From a virus, in the IMG/VR virus record IMGVR_UViG_3300021090_000040, positions 1-46,397 of that record: DNA of 46,397 bases. One strand, written 5' to 3'. Position 1 is the first letter of the stretch. Each line of letters begins with the position of its first letter. The notes beneath the pieces were generated by a model, which worked only from the letters and a program-made list of their open reading frames with translations, searched no databases and was not told the DNA's origin. The translations under genes and the position numbers were made by a program. Shown one piece after another: positions 16,189 to 22,816 of the stretch.

Positions 16189-16886
16189 TGGACGATTTAG
16201 AAGTTCTCGAACAAAAATCAAAATCGATGTTCGACAGAGCGCGAGAGATGCAAGTTACTTGCGACGAAGAATATTCGCTTGCCGGTGAGTTCGTGATGGG
16301 TTGTAAGTCGCTTATCAAGGAGATTGGCGATGCTCACGAAGCCAACATAGATCGTTGGCACAAGGGGCACAAGGCGGCGCTTGCAGACCGTGATAAAAAT
16401 CTTTTGCCCGTGCAACAGGCGCTTGAATTTGTCGGTGGGAAAAACGGCACGGCGCTGATCTATAAACAAGAGCAAGATCGGCTCGCAAAGGAAGAAGGTG
16501 ACAGGATCGATCGCGAGAATAACAAAACGGATGAAGACGCGAGGCTCAAAGAAGCTGAACGGTTGGAAGCCGAGGGACAAACGGAAGAGGCCGAGAAAAT
16601 CCTCGACACTCCGCCGCCGCCGGTGCGACATATTAAATTCATCACATCAGTGCCGAAGGTTGCCGGACTGTCGACGAAAAAGGAATGGAAAGCGCGGATC
16701 GTGCAACCTAGTAAAGTAGTCCGCTCCTGCTGTTTACCCGATCAAACAATCATCAACATGACGGTCAAGGGATTTATGTCGAGCATTAAAGACCCGACGC
16801 CGGAACAAATCAAAAAGTTGGAAGATGAAATCGGCGGCGTCGTAGTTGAACAGGTGGAAACGTTTGCCGGCCGTATAAGGGCATGA
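16188..16886 (+). CDS. Conserved coiled-coil partner protein, 232 aa
   Basis: It begins one base into the previous stop. The first 140 residues are a long coiled coil with Ala/Glu/Lys (DRWHKGHKAALADRDKNLLP). The C-terminus has KVAGLSTKKEWKARI and then EIGGVVVEQVETFAGR, the conserved end of a widespread phage family usually encoded beside recombination genes. Molecular role unknown. Tight coupling to the upstream gene suggests they act together. Confidence 0.65.
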   Translation: MDDLEVLEQKSKSMFDRAREMQVTCDEEYSLAGEFVMGCKSLIKEIGDAHEANIDRWHKGHKAALADRDKNLLPVQQALEFVGGKNGTALIYKQEQDRLAKEEGDRIDRENNKTDEDARLKEAERLEAEGQTEEAEKILDTPPPPVRHIKFITSVPKVAGLSTKKEWKARIVQPSKVVRSCCLPDQTIINMTVKGFMSSIKDPTPEQIKKLEDEIGGVVVEQVETFAGRIRA

Positions 16887-16973
16887 GCGCAAGATGACCA
16901 CTGTCAAGCATAAAAATCAGTTTCAACATAAGAAGTTGCTGAAATGCGCATTTCGGCAACCAGAGGAGGAACG

Positions 16974-17231
16974 ATGTTCAAAACAGCAAAAGTAAACGCT
17001 AAATCACGTCAACACGTACAAGCCATGCACCAGCAACTGCTCGCGCCACCGACCGAAAAGGAGCTGGCCGCACTGCGTGAAAAGCTCTCTGATCTGGTCG
17101 GCGGATATATCTCATTGGAGGAACAGAAGAAGGCCGCGGACGCCGACTACAATGAGCGCATGGCCGATATTTGGGACGAGGTGAAGGCATTGCGGGCGCG
17201 CATCACAGAGGCGGAAGAGGCAGTGGGGTAG
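16974..17231 (+). CDS. Coiled-coil early protein, 85 aa
   Basis: AGAGGAGG directly precedes ATG 16974. Basic N-terminus, then two helices (ELAALREKLSDLVGGYISLE and ADIWDEVKALRARITEAEEA). No known motif. The gap 16887-16973 contains only a dubious 33-codon frame. Confidence 0.6.
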   Translation: MFKTAKVNAKSRQHVQAMHQQLLAPPTEKELAALREKLSDLVGGYISLEEQKKAADADYNERMADIWDEVKALRARITEAEEAVG

Positions 17232-17248
17232 GAAAGGATTAGAAAATT

Positions 17249-17692
17249 ATGCGTGAATTTTTAAATTTAGCAAACGAGTTTAGGGGTTGTCCAATCGTCG
17301 ATGACGAATTTCCATTACACCGCGATAGGTTTGATCTTGCGCTTGATTATTTGACAAAAAATATGCCGAAAATTATCTGCCTCTGTGGTTCGACGCGATT
17401 TTGGACCACCTTTCGCAATGAAGGGCTACGATTAACGCTGGAGGGCGCGATCGTTTTATCGATTGGAATTTGTGATCCAATCTCAATGGCTCACGCTCAT
17501 CCCGATAGCGCCGCTGGGTATTTTATCAAACAGCGACTTGATATTCTGCATAAGCGCAAAATAGATTTAGCTGACGAAATTCTCGTTTTGAACGTTGGCG
17601 GCTACATCGATGACTCTACTAGGTCAGAAATTCTCTATGCTCGGGCGGCAGGTAAGCAAGTAATTTTTTTGGAATCAGAGGCGGCGGGTTGA
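17249..17692 (+). CDS. Nucleoside 2-deoxyribosyltransferase-like protein, 147 aa
   Basis: After a 40-residue N-terminal extension, KIICLCGSTRFW (about 41-52) is the nucleotide-binding start of this Rossmann-like family. It is followed by LTLEGAIVLSIG (about 62-73) and HKRKIDLADEILVLNVGGYI with STRSEI, the conserved C-terminal half. Proteins of this group transfer or hydrolyse deoxyribosyl groups; phage members may remodel nucleotide pools or interfere with host nucleotide signals. Substrate not predictable here. Confidence 0.8.
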   Translation: MREFLNLANEFRGCPIVDDEFPLHRDRFDLALDYLTKNMPKIICLCGSTRFWTTFRNEGLRLTLEGAIVLSIGICDPISMAHAHPDSAAGYFIKQRLDILHKRKIDLADEILVLNVGGYIDDSTRSEILYARAAGKQVIFLESEAAG

Positions 17693-17698
17693 GAGACG

Positions 17699-18556
17699 AT
17701 GCCGAGAATTAAGAGATATTTTCCAGTTAGTCATGACATCAATCGTGATCCGGAAGTCCGGGAATTGACAGATACCTTTGGCGACTGGCTTTTGTATGCC
17801 TGGTTGGAAATTCTCGCGGTAACCGATCCGAATGACGGCGAATGGATGGGGACACCTTCAAAGATAGCTGAACGGCTCGCGACCCTTTGTCTTGGACTAA
17901 ATAGAGACAAAGATCATGTGCGTCGCAGATTCAAGGGAACTAACGCAGCGCACCGGGCGGAAATTGCACTTTATTGGATGTGTTTGAAGCATTGGCTTAT
18001 CCCGATTGTGGTGAATTCGGAAGGTGAGTCCGTGCCAGAATCGTTGCCTAATCGTGCCGGAATGGTAGCCGAATGGTCGGCTAATCGTGACCGAATCATT
18101 ACCGAATGGTCGACGAATCGTTGGGGTACTCATCAAACAATCGTAGGGTTTAAGGTACGCAACTATTTGAAATATCACAAAACGAGGGGGCAAGCTAGCT
18201 CCCCTCCTAACCCTCCTAACCCTCCTAACCCTCCTAATCCTCTTAAGAAAGAGGATTATAAGATTCCGCTAAAGCGGAAAAACAAAAAACCCTACCCCGA
18301 TAACTTTGAAATTTCTGAAGGACTTCGGGAGTGGTGTTTAACCCAACATGTCAACGATCCAGAATCGCACCTGGAAGCGTTCAAAGATTATCACGTCGCC
18401 AAGAGGTCTACGTTTGACGACTGGAACGCGGCGTTCAGAACTTGGGTACGCAATGCGGCGCGGTTTAGTAATAGCAGCAGTGGATCAACCAGATTCGAAC
18501 GTGAGCAGGCCGCGCGCAAAGAACAGACGCGCCGGCTACTCACCAGGGGGATATAG
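17699..18556 (+). CDS. Lambda O-like replication initiator, 285 aa
   Basis: The N-terminal domain (residues 1-110; SHDINRDPEVRELTDTFGDW) resembles winged-helix domains of phage replication proteins. A Pro/Asn linker (PPNPPNPPNPPNP, about 168-180) leads to a C-terminal helicase-recruiting-type domain with HLEAFKDYHVAKRSTFDDW and FRTWVRNA. Two sets of direct repeats lie inside the gene, as in lambda O, where the origin is within the initiator gene. The next gene is a helicase-loader-like protein. Together these form the replication module. Confidence 0.8.
   Translation: MPRIKRYFPVSHDINRDPEVRELTDTFGDWLLYAWLEILAVTDPNDGEWMGTPSKIAERLATLCLGLNRDKDHVRRRFKGTNAAHRAEIALYWMCLKHWLIPIVVNSEGESVPESLPNRAGMVAEWSANRDRIITEWSTNRWGTHQTIVGFKVRNYLKYHKTRGQASSPPNPPNPPNPPNPLKKEDYKIPLKRKNKKPYPDNFEISEGLREWCLTQHVNDPESHLEAFKDYHVAKRSTFDDWNAAFRTWVRNAARFSNSSSGSTRFEREQAARKEQTRRLLTRGI
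18048..18126 (+). repeat. 33-bp tandem repeats inside the initiator gene
   Basis: Two imperfect 33-bp copies (18048-18080 and 18081-18113) plus the start of a third encode an 11-residue repeat beginning NRAGM, then NRDRI, then NRW. Each copy contains CTAATCGTG and CCGAATGGTCG. They are candidate iterons of the replication origin. Confidence 0.6.
18203..18247 (+). repeat. CCTCCTAAC iterons followed by AT-rich DNA
   Basis: Four 9-bp units CCTCCTAA(C/T) and a degenerate fifth lie in tandem. An AT-rich purine stretch and a hairpin, TTCCGCT-AA-AGCGGAA, follow (about 18266-18282). The order repeats-then-AT-rich inside an O-like gene matches the lambda origin plan. In protein terms the units encode the PPN linker, so coding constraint is an alternative explanation. 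Confidence 0.5.
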
Positions 18557-18927
18557 TGAAAAGAGAAACCTTTAACGTCGGATTTACTGCGATGGTGAAA
18601 ACGTATGCTTACGTCGGAGAACGCGCCGACGTTGAAACGATGGACGTGTATTGGGAGATGCTACAAGGCTTGCCTGACGAGGCATTTAACAGTGCCGTGC
18701 GGGCATGTTTGAGTGAGTGTAAATTTTTCCCCACAATCGCAGAGCTCGGCGAGGCCGCGTTGCCGGTGAACGGGCTGGGTTACAACTGGCGCCAGCAGAT
18801 CGAGCGTAAAGCACGGCGAGTTGCGATCGAGGGCGATCCACGGGTTGGAAAGTTAATCGGGAGCATCACAAAGGGCACGGAGAACGCGGCCAAAGTTTTT
18901 GAAGGTCGTTATAGGGATAGACGATGA
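18556..18927 (+). CDS. Helicase loader (G39P-like), 123 aa
   Basis: A GTG start overlaps the initiator stop, with AGGGGG upstream. The pattern YWEMLQGLPDEAFNSAV, then CKFFPTIAELGEAA (about residues 30-75), matches small phage proteins that load or inhibit the replicative helicase (SPP1 G39P type). The C-terminal half is basic and probably flexible. The fused expression with the initiator supports the role. Confidence 0.65.
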   Translation: MKRETFNVGFTAMVKTYAYVGERADVETMDVYWEMLQGLPDEAFNSAVRACLSECKFFPTIAELGEAALPVNGLGYNWRQQIERKARRVAIEGDPRVGKLIGSITKGTENAAKVFEGRYRDRR

Positions 18928-19337
18928 AAAATATTGCGGCGTTATTCAGCTCAGCAACGGATGAATGGAGCACACCTCCAGAAGTGTATGCTGATTTGAA
19001 TGCTAAATTTTGTTTTGATTTTGATCCATGTCCACTTGGGGGAACTCAGGACGGTTTGGCTTCTCTTTTTGTTCCATGGGCTAACCGCAGGATCTTTTGT
19101 AACCCTCCCTATGGTCCAGGAGTTCACAAATGGTTAGAGCGTGGATTAGAAGCGGATTTGGCGGTATTTCTGCTACCGGCCAGAACGGATACGCGATGGT
19201 TTCACGACATAGTTTTGCCAAAGGCTAAGGAGATTCGGTTCATTCGAGGTCGTTTAAAATTTGGCAACGCAAAAAATAACGCTCCGTTTCCCAGCATGGT
19301 TGTTATTTTTGAAAGGGTGAGCGATGGCCAGAGGTAA
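18924..19337 (+). CDS. Phage DNA N6-adenine methyltransferase, 137 aa
   Basis: The N-terminus has SSATDEWSTPPEVYADLNAK, the typical opening of the small phage Dam family. DFDPCPLG follows near residue 32, and FCNPPYGPG (about 58-66) is the catalytic NPPY motif. FLLPARTDTRWFH and RFIRGRLKFG complete the family pattern. The length is normal to slightly short. It modifies adenines in phage DNA, probably protecting it from host restriction. ATGA overlap with the loader gene. Confidence 0.9.
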   Translation: MKNIAALFSSATDEWSTPPEVYADLNAKFCFDFDPCPLGGTQDGLASLFVPWANRRIFCNPPYGPGVHKWLERGLEADLAVFLLPARTDTRWFHDIVLPKAKEIRFIRGRLKFGNAKNNAPFPSMVVIFERVSDGQR

Positions 19338-19668
19338 AGCGGCTACGGCGGCGGCACAGGCACAAGCGGCGAGCAGGCCCCAGCAGATGCGCACTCCGTT
19401 TGTCCAGCGCGATCAGTGGGATCAGTGGCGCCGTGAAGCCGCGCAGCTGGATTACGTGACGCGATCGTTTGCGATTATCAACTCGGCAACTCACGTTACG
19501 CGGGAAAATTATTTAGAGCAAATTTACGACATGGACGGCGACTTTCCAGATCGCGGCTGGAAAGAGAACGGCGCGAAGCTCTACGGCTGGTATTTCAAGC
19601 GCGGGCTGAAGCTCAAGGAAGTCCCTAGCAGCTCGATTAAGGTCGAACTGACGGAAGGTGGCAAATGA
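19324..19668 (+). CDS. Hypothetical early protein, 114 aa
   Basis: The start lies 14 bases inside the methyltransferase gene. Ala/Gln-rich N-terminus (residues 1-25), then helical sequence and WKENGAKLYGWYFKRGLKLK. No motif recognised. It belongs to the overlapping early chain. Confidence 0.6.
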   Translation: MARGKAATAAAQAQAASRPQQMRTPFVQRDQWDQWRREAAQLDYVTRSFAIINSATHVTRENYLEQIYDMDGDFPDRGWKENGAKLYGWYFKRGLKLKEVPSSSIKVELTEGGK

Positions 19669-19697
19669 AAGCATACTACTTGAGGATTGACGAGTGA
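19665..19697 (+). CDS. 10-residue ORF bridging two genes
   Basis: ATGA overlaps the previous stop and its own stop overlaps the GTG of the next gene. It encodes MKAYYLRIDE. It may serve only to carry ribosomes across the gap (translational coupling) rather than make a useful peptide. Confidence 0.3.
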   Translation: MKAYYLRIDE

Positions 19698-19927
19698 AAC
19701 AAAATTTCCCTGCCTGGGCGATACTACTCGACGATGAAATCGGTCTAGCGGGCCGGTATTATTTTTCTCACGATGTGTTGCCTCAATTCGACGGTTGTCG
19801 ATGCGCTCTGTTTGCCACGCGCAAAATTGCCCGCGAGTTTTTTGTAAAACATATCGGCGCTTCGCGGGAGATCTACAAAAAGCCGAGAGTGATGCGGGTC
19901 AGAGTGCGAATCAGCGACGAAAATTAA
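19694..19927 (+). CDS. Hypothetical early protein, 77 aa
   Basis: GTG start overlapping the mini-ORF. Mixed sequence: FPAWAILLDDEIGLAGRYYF, then a basic C-terminus (KKPRVMRVRVRISDE). No family recognised. Confidence 0.55.
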   Translation: MKQNFPAWAILLDDEIGLAGRYYFSHDVLPQFDGCRCALFATRKIAREFFVKHIGASREIYKKPRVMRVRVRISDEN

Positions 19928-19951
19928 CGGGCGCAACGAAGGAGGGGGAAA

Positions 19952-20242
19952 GTGAAAAAATTGCCGTATGTTATCGTGCGAACCTATTCAGCTGGTGTGT
20001 TCGCTGGAAATCTTAAGTCACGCCACGGAAAAGAATCCGTGATTTTGAATGCTCGCCGATTGTGGAGTTGGCAAGGCGCCGCATCGCTCAGCCAATTGGC
20101 ACAGAGCGGAACTAGCAAACCATCGCTATGCAAGTTCCCAGAACCTGTTACGGAAATAACCGTTACCGAAACGATTGAAATTTTATCTGTCACTCCAACG
20201 GCAGAGAAAATAATCAAAGAGGTGCCAATATGGAAAGCGTAG
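19952..20242 (+). CDS. DUF6948 family protein, 96 aa
   Basis: GTG start with GGAGGGGG 6 bases upstream. YVIVRTYSAGVFAGNL (6-21), ARRLWSWQGAASLSQLA (34-50), CKFPEPV and the end EVPIW are the hallmarks of this small phage family. Function unknown. It overlaps the Gly/Tyr-rich gene by 13 bases. Confidence 0.8.
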   Translation: MKKLPYVIVRTYSAGVFAGNLKSRHGKESVILNARRLWSWQGAASLSQLAQSGTSKPSLCKFPEPVTEITVTETIEILSVTPTAEKIIKEVPIWKA

Positions 20243-20496
20243 ATGGCAGTTACGGTGCCGGTGACGGTGGTGGTTACGGTGGCGGTTACGGTTACGGTGC
20301 CGGTGCTGGTGGTGGTTACGGTGCCGGTGGGGGTGACAGTTACGGTGGCGGTTATGGTTACGGTGCCGGTGCCGGTGGTGGTTACGGTTACGGTTCCGGT
20401 GATGGTGATATTTACGGTTATGGTTACGGTTATGGTTACGGTGCCGGTGACGGTGACGGTGACGGTTACGGTTCCGGTGACGGTGGCTCAGCCTAG
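20230..20496 (+). CDS. Gly/Tyr-rich repeat protein, 88 aa
   Basis: GAGGTG precedes ATG 20230. Almost every second residue is Gly, with Tyr, Asp, Ala or Ser between (GYGYGAGAGGGYGAGGG). Such sequence is disordered and prone to self-association. I recall similar Gly-rich ORFs beside DUF6948 genes in other phages. The frame at 20243 is also open through the repeat but gives an implausible Val/Thr polymer. Confidence 0.6.
   Translation: MESVDGSYGAGDGGGYGGGYGYGAGAGGGYGAGGGDSYGGGYGYGAGAGGGYGYGSGDGDIYGYGYGYGYGAGDGDGDGYGSGDGGSA
20245..20490 (+). repeat. GGTNNN hexamer repeat array
   Basis: About 40 tandem hexamers of the form GGT followed by TAC, GCC, GAC, GGT or similar. All strands and frames are low-complexity. 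Because the unit is a multiple of three, slippage would change protein length without a frameshift, so copy number may vary between isolates. Confidence 0.85.
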
Positions 20497-20511
20497 CAGG
20501 AGCAACCCCGC

Positions 20512-20548
20512 GTTGCACTCCGCCTGTGGGCGGAGCGAGGATTGAAAC
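20512..20548 (+). CRISPR. Solitary CRISPR repeat unit (37 bp)
   Basis: The 37 bases show every mark of a CRISPR direct repeat. They begin GTTGCA, then a perfect 7-bp stem with a 4-base loop, CTCCGCC-TGTG-GGCGGAG (20518-20535), then a 3' end GCGAGGATTGAAAC whose last eight bases match the classic crRNA 5' handle ATTGAAAC. No second repeat, leader or cas gene lies nearby. The next base starts the ATG of a nuclease gene, and GAGG inside the repeat can serve as its RBS. Solitary repeats in phages are known to act as RNA anti-CRISPRs; that role is inferred here. Confidence 0.75.
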
Positions 20549-20944
20549 ATGAGAAACTACCGAGCCCGAGGCGTGACAAAAGACGGCAAGCCGAAGCTGA
20601 CCGATACCCCGCTTCGGGGTAGTTGGCTTGAGGATTTATTCGCGTGGCAACTTAAGGCTGCGGGCATCCACTATCAGCCTGAGTTCAAATTTCATCCCAA
20701 ACGGCGCTGGCGGGCGGATTTCTGCATCCCCACGGAGTTGGGCCAACAAGCGATCCTCGTCGAGATCGAGGGTGCGGTGTACACGCGCGGCCGCCATACG
20801 CGCGGCGCCGGTTATGAGGCCGATTGTGAAAAATATTCTACGGCGGCGCTGATGGGTTATTGCGTGCTGCGTGGCACTGCGCGGCATGTCAAGAGTGGCG
20901 AATTGCTCCGGTGGGTTGAGGACGGATTAACGGCGAAACGATAA
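20549..20944 (+). CDS. PD-(D/E)XK endonuclease (DUF559/Vsr-like), 131 aa
   Basis: GSWLEDLFAWQL (residues 24-35) supplies the first Glu. RWRADFCIP (about 51-59) and ILVEIEGAVY (about 68-77) give the D and ExE catalytic core. GYEADCEKYSTAALMGYCVLR is the following helix-strand typical of this nuclease group. The phage versions probably act in recombination or DNA processing. Its start codon directly follows the solitary CRISPR repeat. A hairpin, TACCCCG-CTT-CGGGGTA (20605-20621), lies within the coding region. Confidence 0.8.
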   Translation: MRNYRARGVTKDGKPKLTDTPLRGSWLEDLFAWQLKAAGIHYQPEFKFHPKRRWRADFCIPTELGQQAILVEIEGAVYTRGRHTRGAGYEADCEKYSTAALMGYCVLRGTARHVKSGELLRWVEDGLTAKR

Positions 20945-20973
20945 ACGCGCTGCGACGAGAACAGAGGGTGTAT

Positions 20974-21135
20974 ATGAAAGCCAGAGAACAAACAGGGAAG
21001 ACCTGCCCGAACTGCCACATGGTAACCGAGCAGGTGATCAAATGCCCGCGCTGTCATACTTCCGGATGTGTCGAGTTTTGTATTCCTGCCAGCGTTGGCA
21101 CGCTCTGCGTGGCATGTGAGAGCGAGGGGGAGTAG
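20974..21135 (+). CDS. Two-zinc-site small protein, 53 aa
   Basis: CAGAGGG precedes ATG 20974. Cys pairs TCPNC (10-14), KCPRC (24-28), then GCVEFC and LCVACE give eight or nine Cys in 53 residues, enough for two zinc sites. No basic tail. Probably a protein- or nucleic-acid-binding adaptor. Confidence 0.6.
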   Translation: MKAREQTGKTCPNCHMVTEQVIKCPRCHTSGCVEFCIPASVGTLCVACESEGE

Positions 21136-21137
21136 AG

Positions 21138-21239
21138 ATGAAGCAAGCCACGAGGAGATTTGTCTGTACGGGAGATATTTTTGAACGGTTAACTGTGACC
21201 AGGTTTGTTGGGTTGGTGGGTCACAAGAGGGCGTCGTGA
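21138..21239 (+). pseudogene. Remnant of HNH/AP2-type protein N-terminus, 33 aa
   Basis: ATG 21138 opens a short frame with GDIFERLTVTRFVGLVG, resembling the GxxFGRLTVxxxxG start of zinc-knuckle HNH proteins such as the one at 2157. It ends before any zinc or catalytic residue. Its stop overlaps the GTG of the next gene. Likely a decayed fragment now serving as a coupling leader. Confidence 0.4.
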
Positions 21240-21517
21240 GTTTAGAGGATATTTTAAGAAGTATTATCCGTGAGGAACTCGCCGCGCTGAAATTCAGCGG
21301 CAAAACTCCAGTCGAGGAGGATCAATTATTGACCGCGAGCGAGGCGGCACATATTTTGCGGGTAAGCGAAGGTTATCTTTACAAGGTGGCGTCGACCGCG
21401 CCCTACGCGGTCAGACTGGGAGAAAATGTGGTTCGCTTCTCGAAAAAGAAGATTCAGGAAGAGATCCAGCGCCGGTTGAAATTACAGGGATCGGGAGGTA
21501 CAAAGGGCACCCCATGA
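21236..21517 (+). CDS. Excisionase-like MerR/AlpA-type DNA-binding protein, 93 aa
   Basis: GTG start overlapping the fragment upstream. Residues 33-75 (LLTASEAAHILRVSEGYLYK, ending VVRFSKKKIQEEIQ) form a winged-helix domain of the excisionase family. It sits immediately before integrase, and their ends overlap (ATGA). It probably steers the direction of recombination at attP. Confidence 0.75.
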   Translation: MSLEDILRSIIREELAALKFSGKTPVEEDQLLTASEAAHILRVSEGYLYKVASTAPYAVRLGENVVRFSKKKIQEEIQRRLKLQGSGGTKGTP

Positions 21518-22656
21518 GAACACTAGGCAGAATATTTAAGAGGAGCTGGAAAAAGCCCGATGGAACCGTCGCTGTCTCTCCAAATTATTCCATTGCGCTG
21601 TTCTACGACGGCAGAGAGCGTGTCGAGTCGGCAAAAACCGAAAGTGAAGTAAGGGCTCGCGCGCTCCTACGGCGCCGGATCGAGGAAATGAGCCGCGGTG
21701 AATTCAAGCCGAGCCAGGACAAGGTTTATCTCCGCGATCTGCTCGATTTGCTCAAGGCTGATTATCGAAACAACAATCAGCGTTCGCTCCAAGATGCGCT
21801 CTGGAAGATTACGCCGCTCAGCGCTTATTTCGAGGGCTGGAAGGTCAAGGCAATCACGTACGACAGGATTTCAGCCTATACGCAGTTTCGCTTGGGAGAG
21901 AAAGTCGCCACCGCAACAGTCAACGGCGAGCTAAGATATTTGAGGCGCATGCTCCGGCTCGGGATTAAGCATGGCAAAATCGCGACGATGCCGATCGTCG
22001 AGCTCCTTAAGGGCGAAGCGCGGCGCTCTGGTTTCATCGATCCGGCCGACTTCGCGAATTTGCTTCAAAAACTTGACGATACCGACGTGCTCGACCTAGT
22101 AGAGCTACTGTACCTTACGGGGTGGCGGCTCTCGACCGGACTCGGGTTAGAGTGGCGCGACGTGAATTTGCAGGCTGGAACAATCACCATGCGCGCCGAG
22201 CTATCGAAAAACAAAGAACCGATGGTGTTGCCGTTCTTTGCAAATCTAGGAGAGATCATAGAGCGACGCCAAGCGCTGCGCCGGCTCGATTGTCCGTTTG
22301 TTTTTCATCGCAACGGTAGGCGGGTTAAAGATTTCCGCGCCGAGTGGGCCAAGGCGACAAGGGCGGCTGGACGTACCGGGCTGTTGGTGCATGACTTGTG
22401 TAGATCGGCCGCGCGCAATCTGTCGCGCGCAGGAGTATCGGAGACCGTGGCAAGTAAGGTAATGAATCGTAAGACGTTGGCCATATACAAACTTTACCGC
22501 GTGGTGGACACCGAGGATTTGCGCATTGCCGGCCAAGCTCTCGACGGTTATTTGCAAATTGCGCGAAAGGCAGCGATGGTGGTCTCTGTATGTGACTCAC
22601 TCACACAAAACTCACACAGAGTGGCCACCGACGAGGCCGCGACTGGAAATAAGTGA
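21514..22656 (+). CDS. int: Tyrosine integrase with altered active site, 380 aa
   Basis: Family signs: a core-binding domain (about 70-165), LYLTGWRLSTGLGLEW (R205 is catalytic Arg I), the beta-hairpin KNKEPMVLPF, HDLCRSAARNLSRAGV (H293) and IYKLY with Y328 at the nucleophile position. Two expected residues are missing. The HxxR arginine is Cys296 (TGT, one transition from CGT), and the second His/Trp is Arg319 in MNRKT where GHKT is usual. The Glu after Arg I is also Thr. Location beside an excisionase and attP shows what it was for; activity is doubtful. Confidence 0.85.
   Translation: MRTLGRIFKRSWKKPDGTVAVSPNYSIALFYDGRERVESAKTESEVRARALLRRRIEEMSRGEFKPSQDKVYLRDLLDLLKADYRNNNQRSLQDALWKITPLSAYFEGWKVKAITYDRISAYTQFRLGEKVATATVNGELRYLRRMLRLGIKHGKIATMPIVELLKGEARRSGFIDPADFANLLQKLDDTDVLDLVELLYLTGWRLSTGLGLEWRDVNLQAGTITMRAELSKNKEPMVLPFFANLGEIIERRQALRRLDCPFVFHRNGRRVKDFRAEWAKATRAAGRTGLLVHDLCRSAARNLSRAGVSETVASKVMNRKTLAIYKLYRVVDTEDLRIAGQALDGYLQIARKAAMVVSVCDSLTQNSHRVATDEAATGNK
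22606..22619 (+). repeat. Putative integrase arm site, left
   Basis: CAAAACTCACACAG lies inside the last codons of the integrase gene and is repeated exactly at 22817-22830, on the other side of the tRNA-like core. This is the arrangement expected of integrase arm-type sites. Confidence 0.55.
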
Positions 22657-22669
22657 ATGATTTCAGCTA

Positions 22670-22708
22670 GCCGGAGTGGTGGAATGGCAGACGCGCCGGA
22701 CTCAAAAT
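22670..22708 (+). other. attP: attP core: 5' half of tRNA-Leu(CAA)
   Basis: 39 bases match the 5' half of a bacterial tRNA-Leu: acceptor strand GCCGGAG, D arm TGGTGGAATGGCAGACGC, anticodon stem CCGGA and loop CTCAAAA with anticodon CAA. The identity stops one base past the loop; no TCCGG, variable arm or GGTTCGA T-arm follows. It lies 13 bases after the integrase stop. It is therefore the shared core for integration into the host tRNA-Leu gene, not a functional phage tRNA. Most phages carry the 3' half of the tRNA, so the 5' half is uncommon. Confidence 0.8.
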
Positions 22709-22816
22709 ATTGTTAGATAGCCCCTACTCCAACGTATTGTGTCTATTCGGTCTATTTAGCGCTAACTCTAGTAGTATTCGGCTCATAAACCGCACCTGTT
22801 CCATACAGTCTAACCG

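Noticed and set aside
16894-16995. 33-codon rightward ORF (MTTVKHKNQFQHKK...)
   Set aside because: It overlaps the next gene's RBS and start out of frame and has no RBS of its own.
18203-18247. CRISPR-like array in the initiator gene
   Set aside because: The 9-bp units are contiguous with no spacers and encode a Pro/Asn linker.
20183-20518. His/Arg-rich minus-strand ORF
   Set aside because: Shadow of the hexamer repeat; no RBS, opposite to a dense rightward operon.
20243-20545. Alternative frame through the hexamer repeat giving a Val/Thr-rich 100-residue protein
   Set aside because: It is open only because the repeat lacks stops in several frames; the 20230 frame has the RBS and the composition expected beside DUF6948 genes.
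22670-22708. Functional phage tRNA-Leu, or tRNA with a group I intron
   Set aside because: No 3' half (variable arm, T-arm, acceptor strand) was seen in the following 150 bases; the integrase context favours an attP core.
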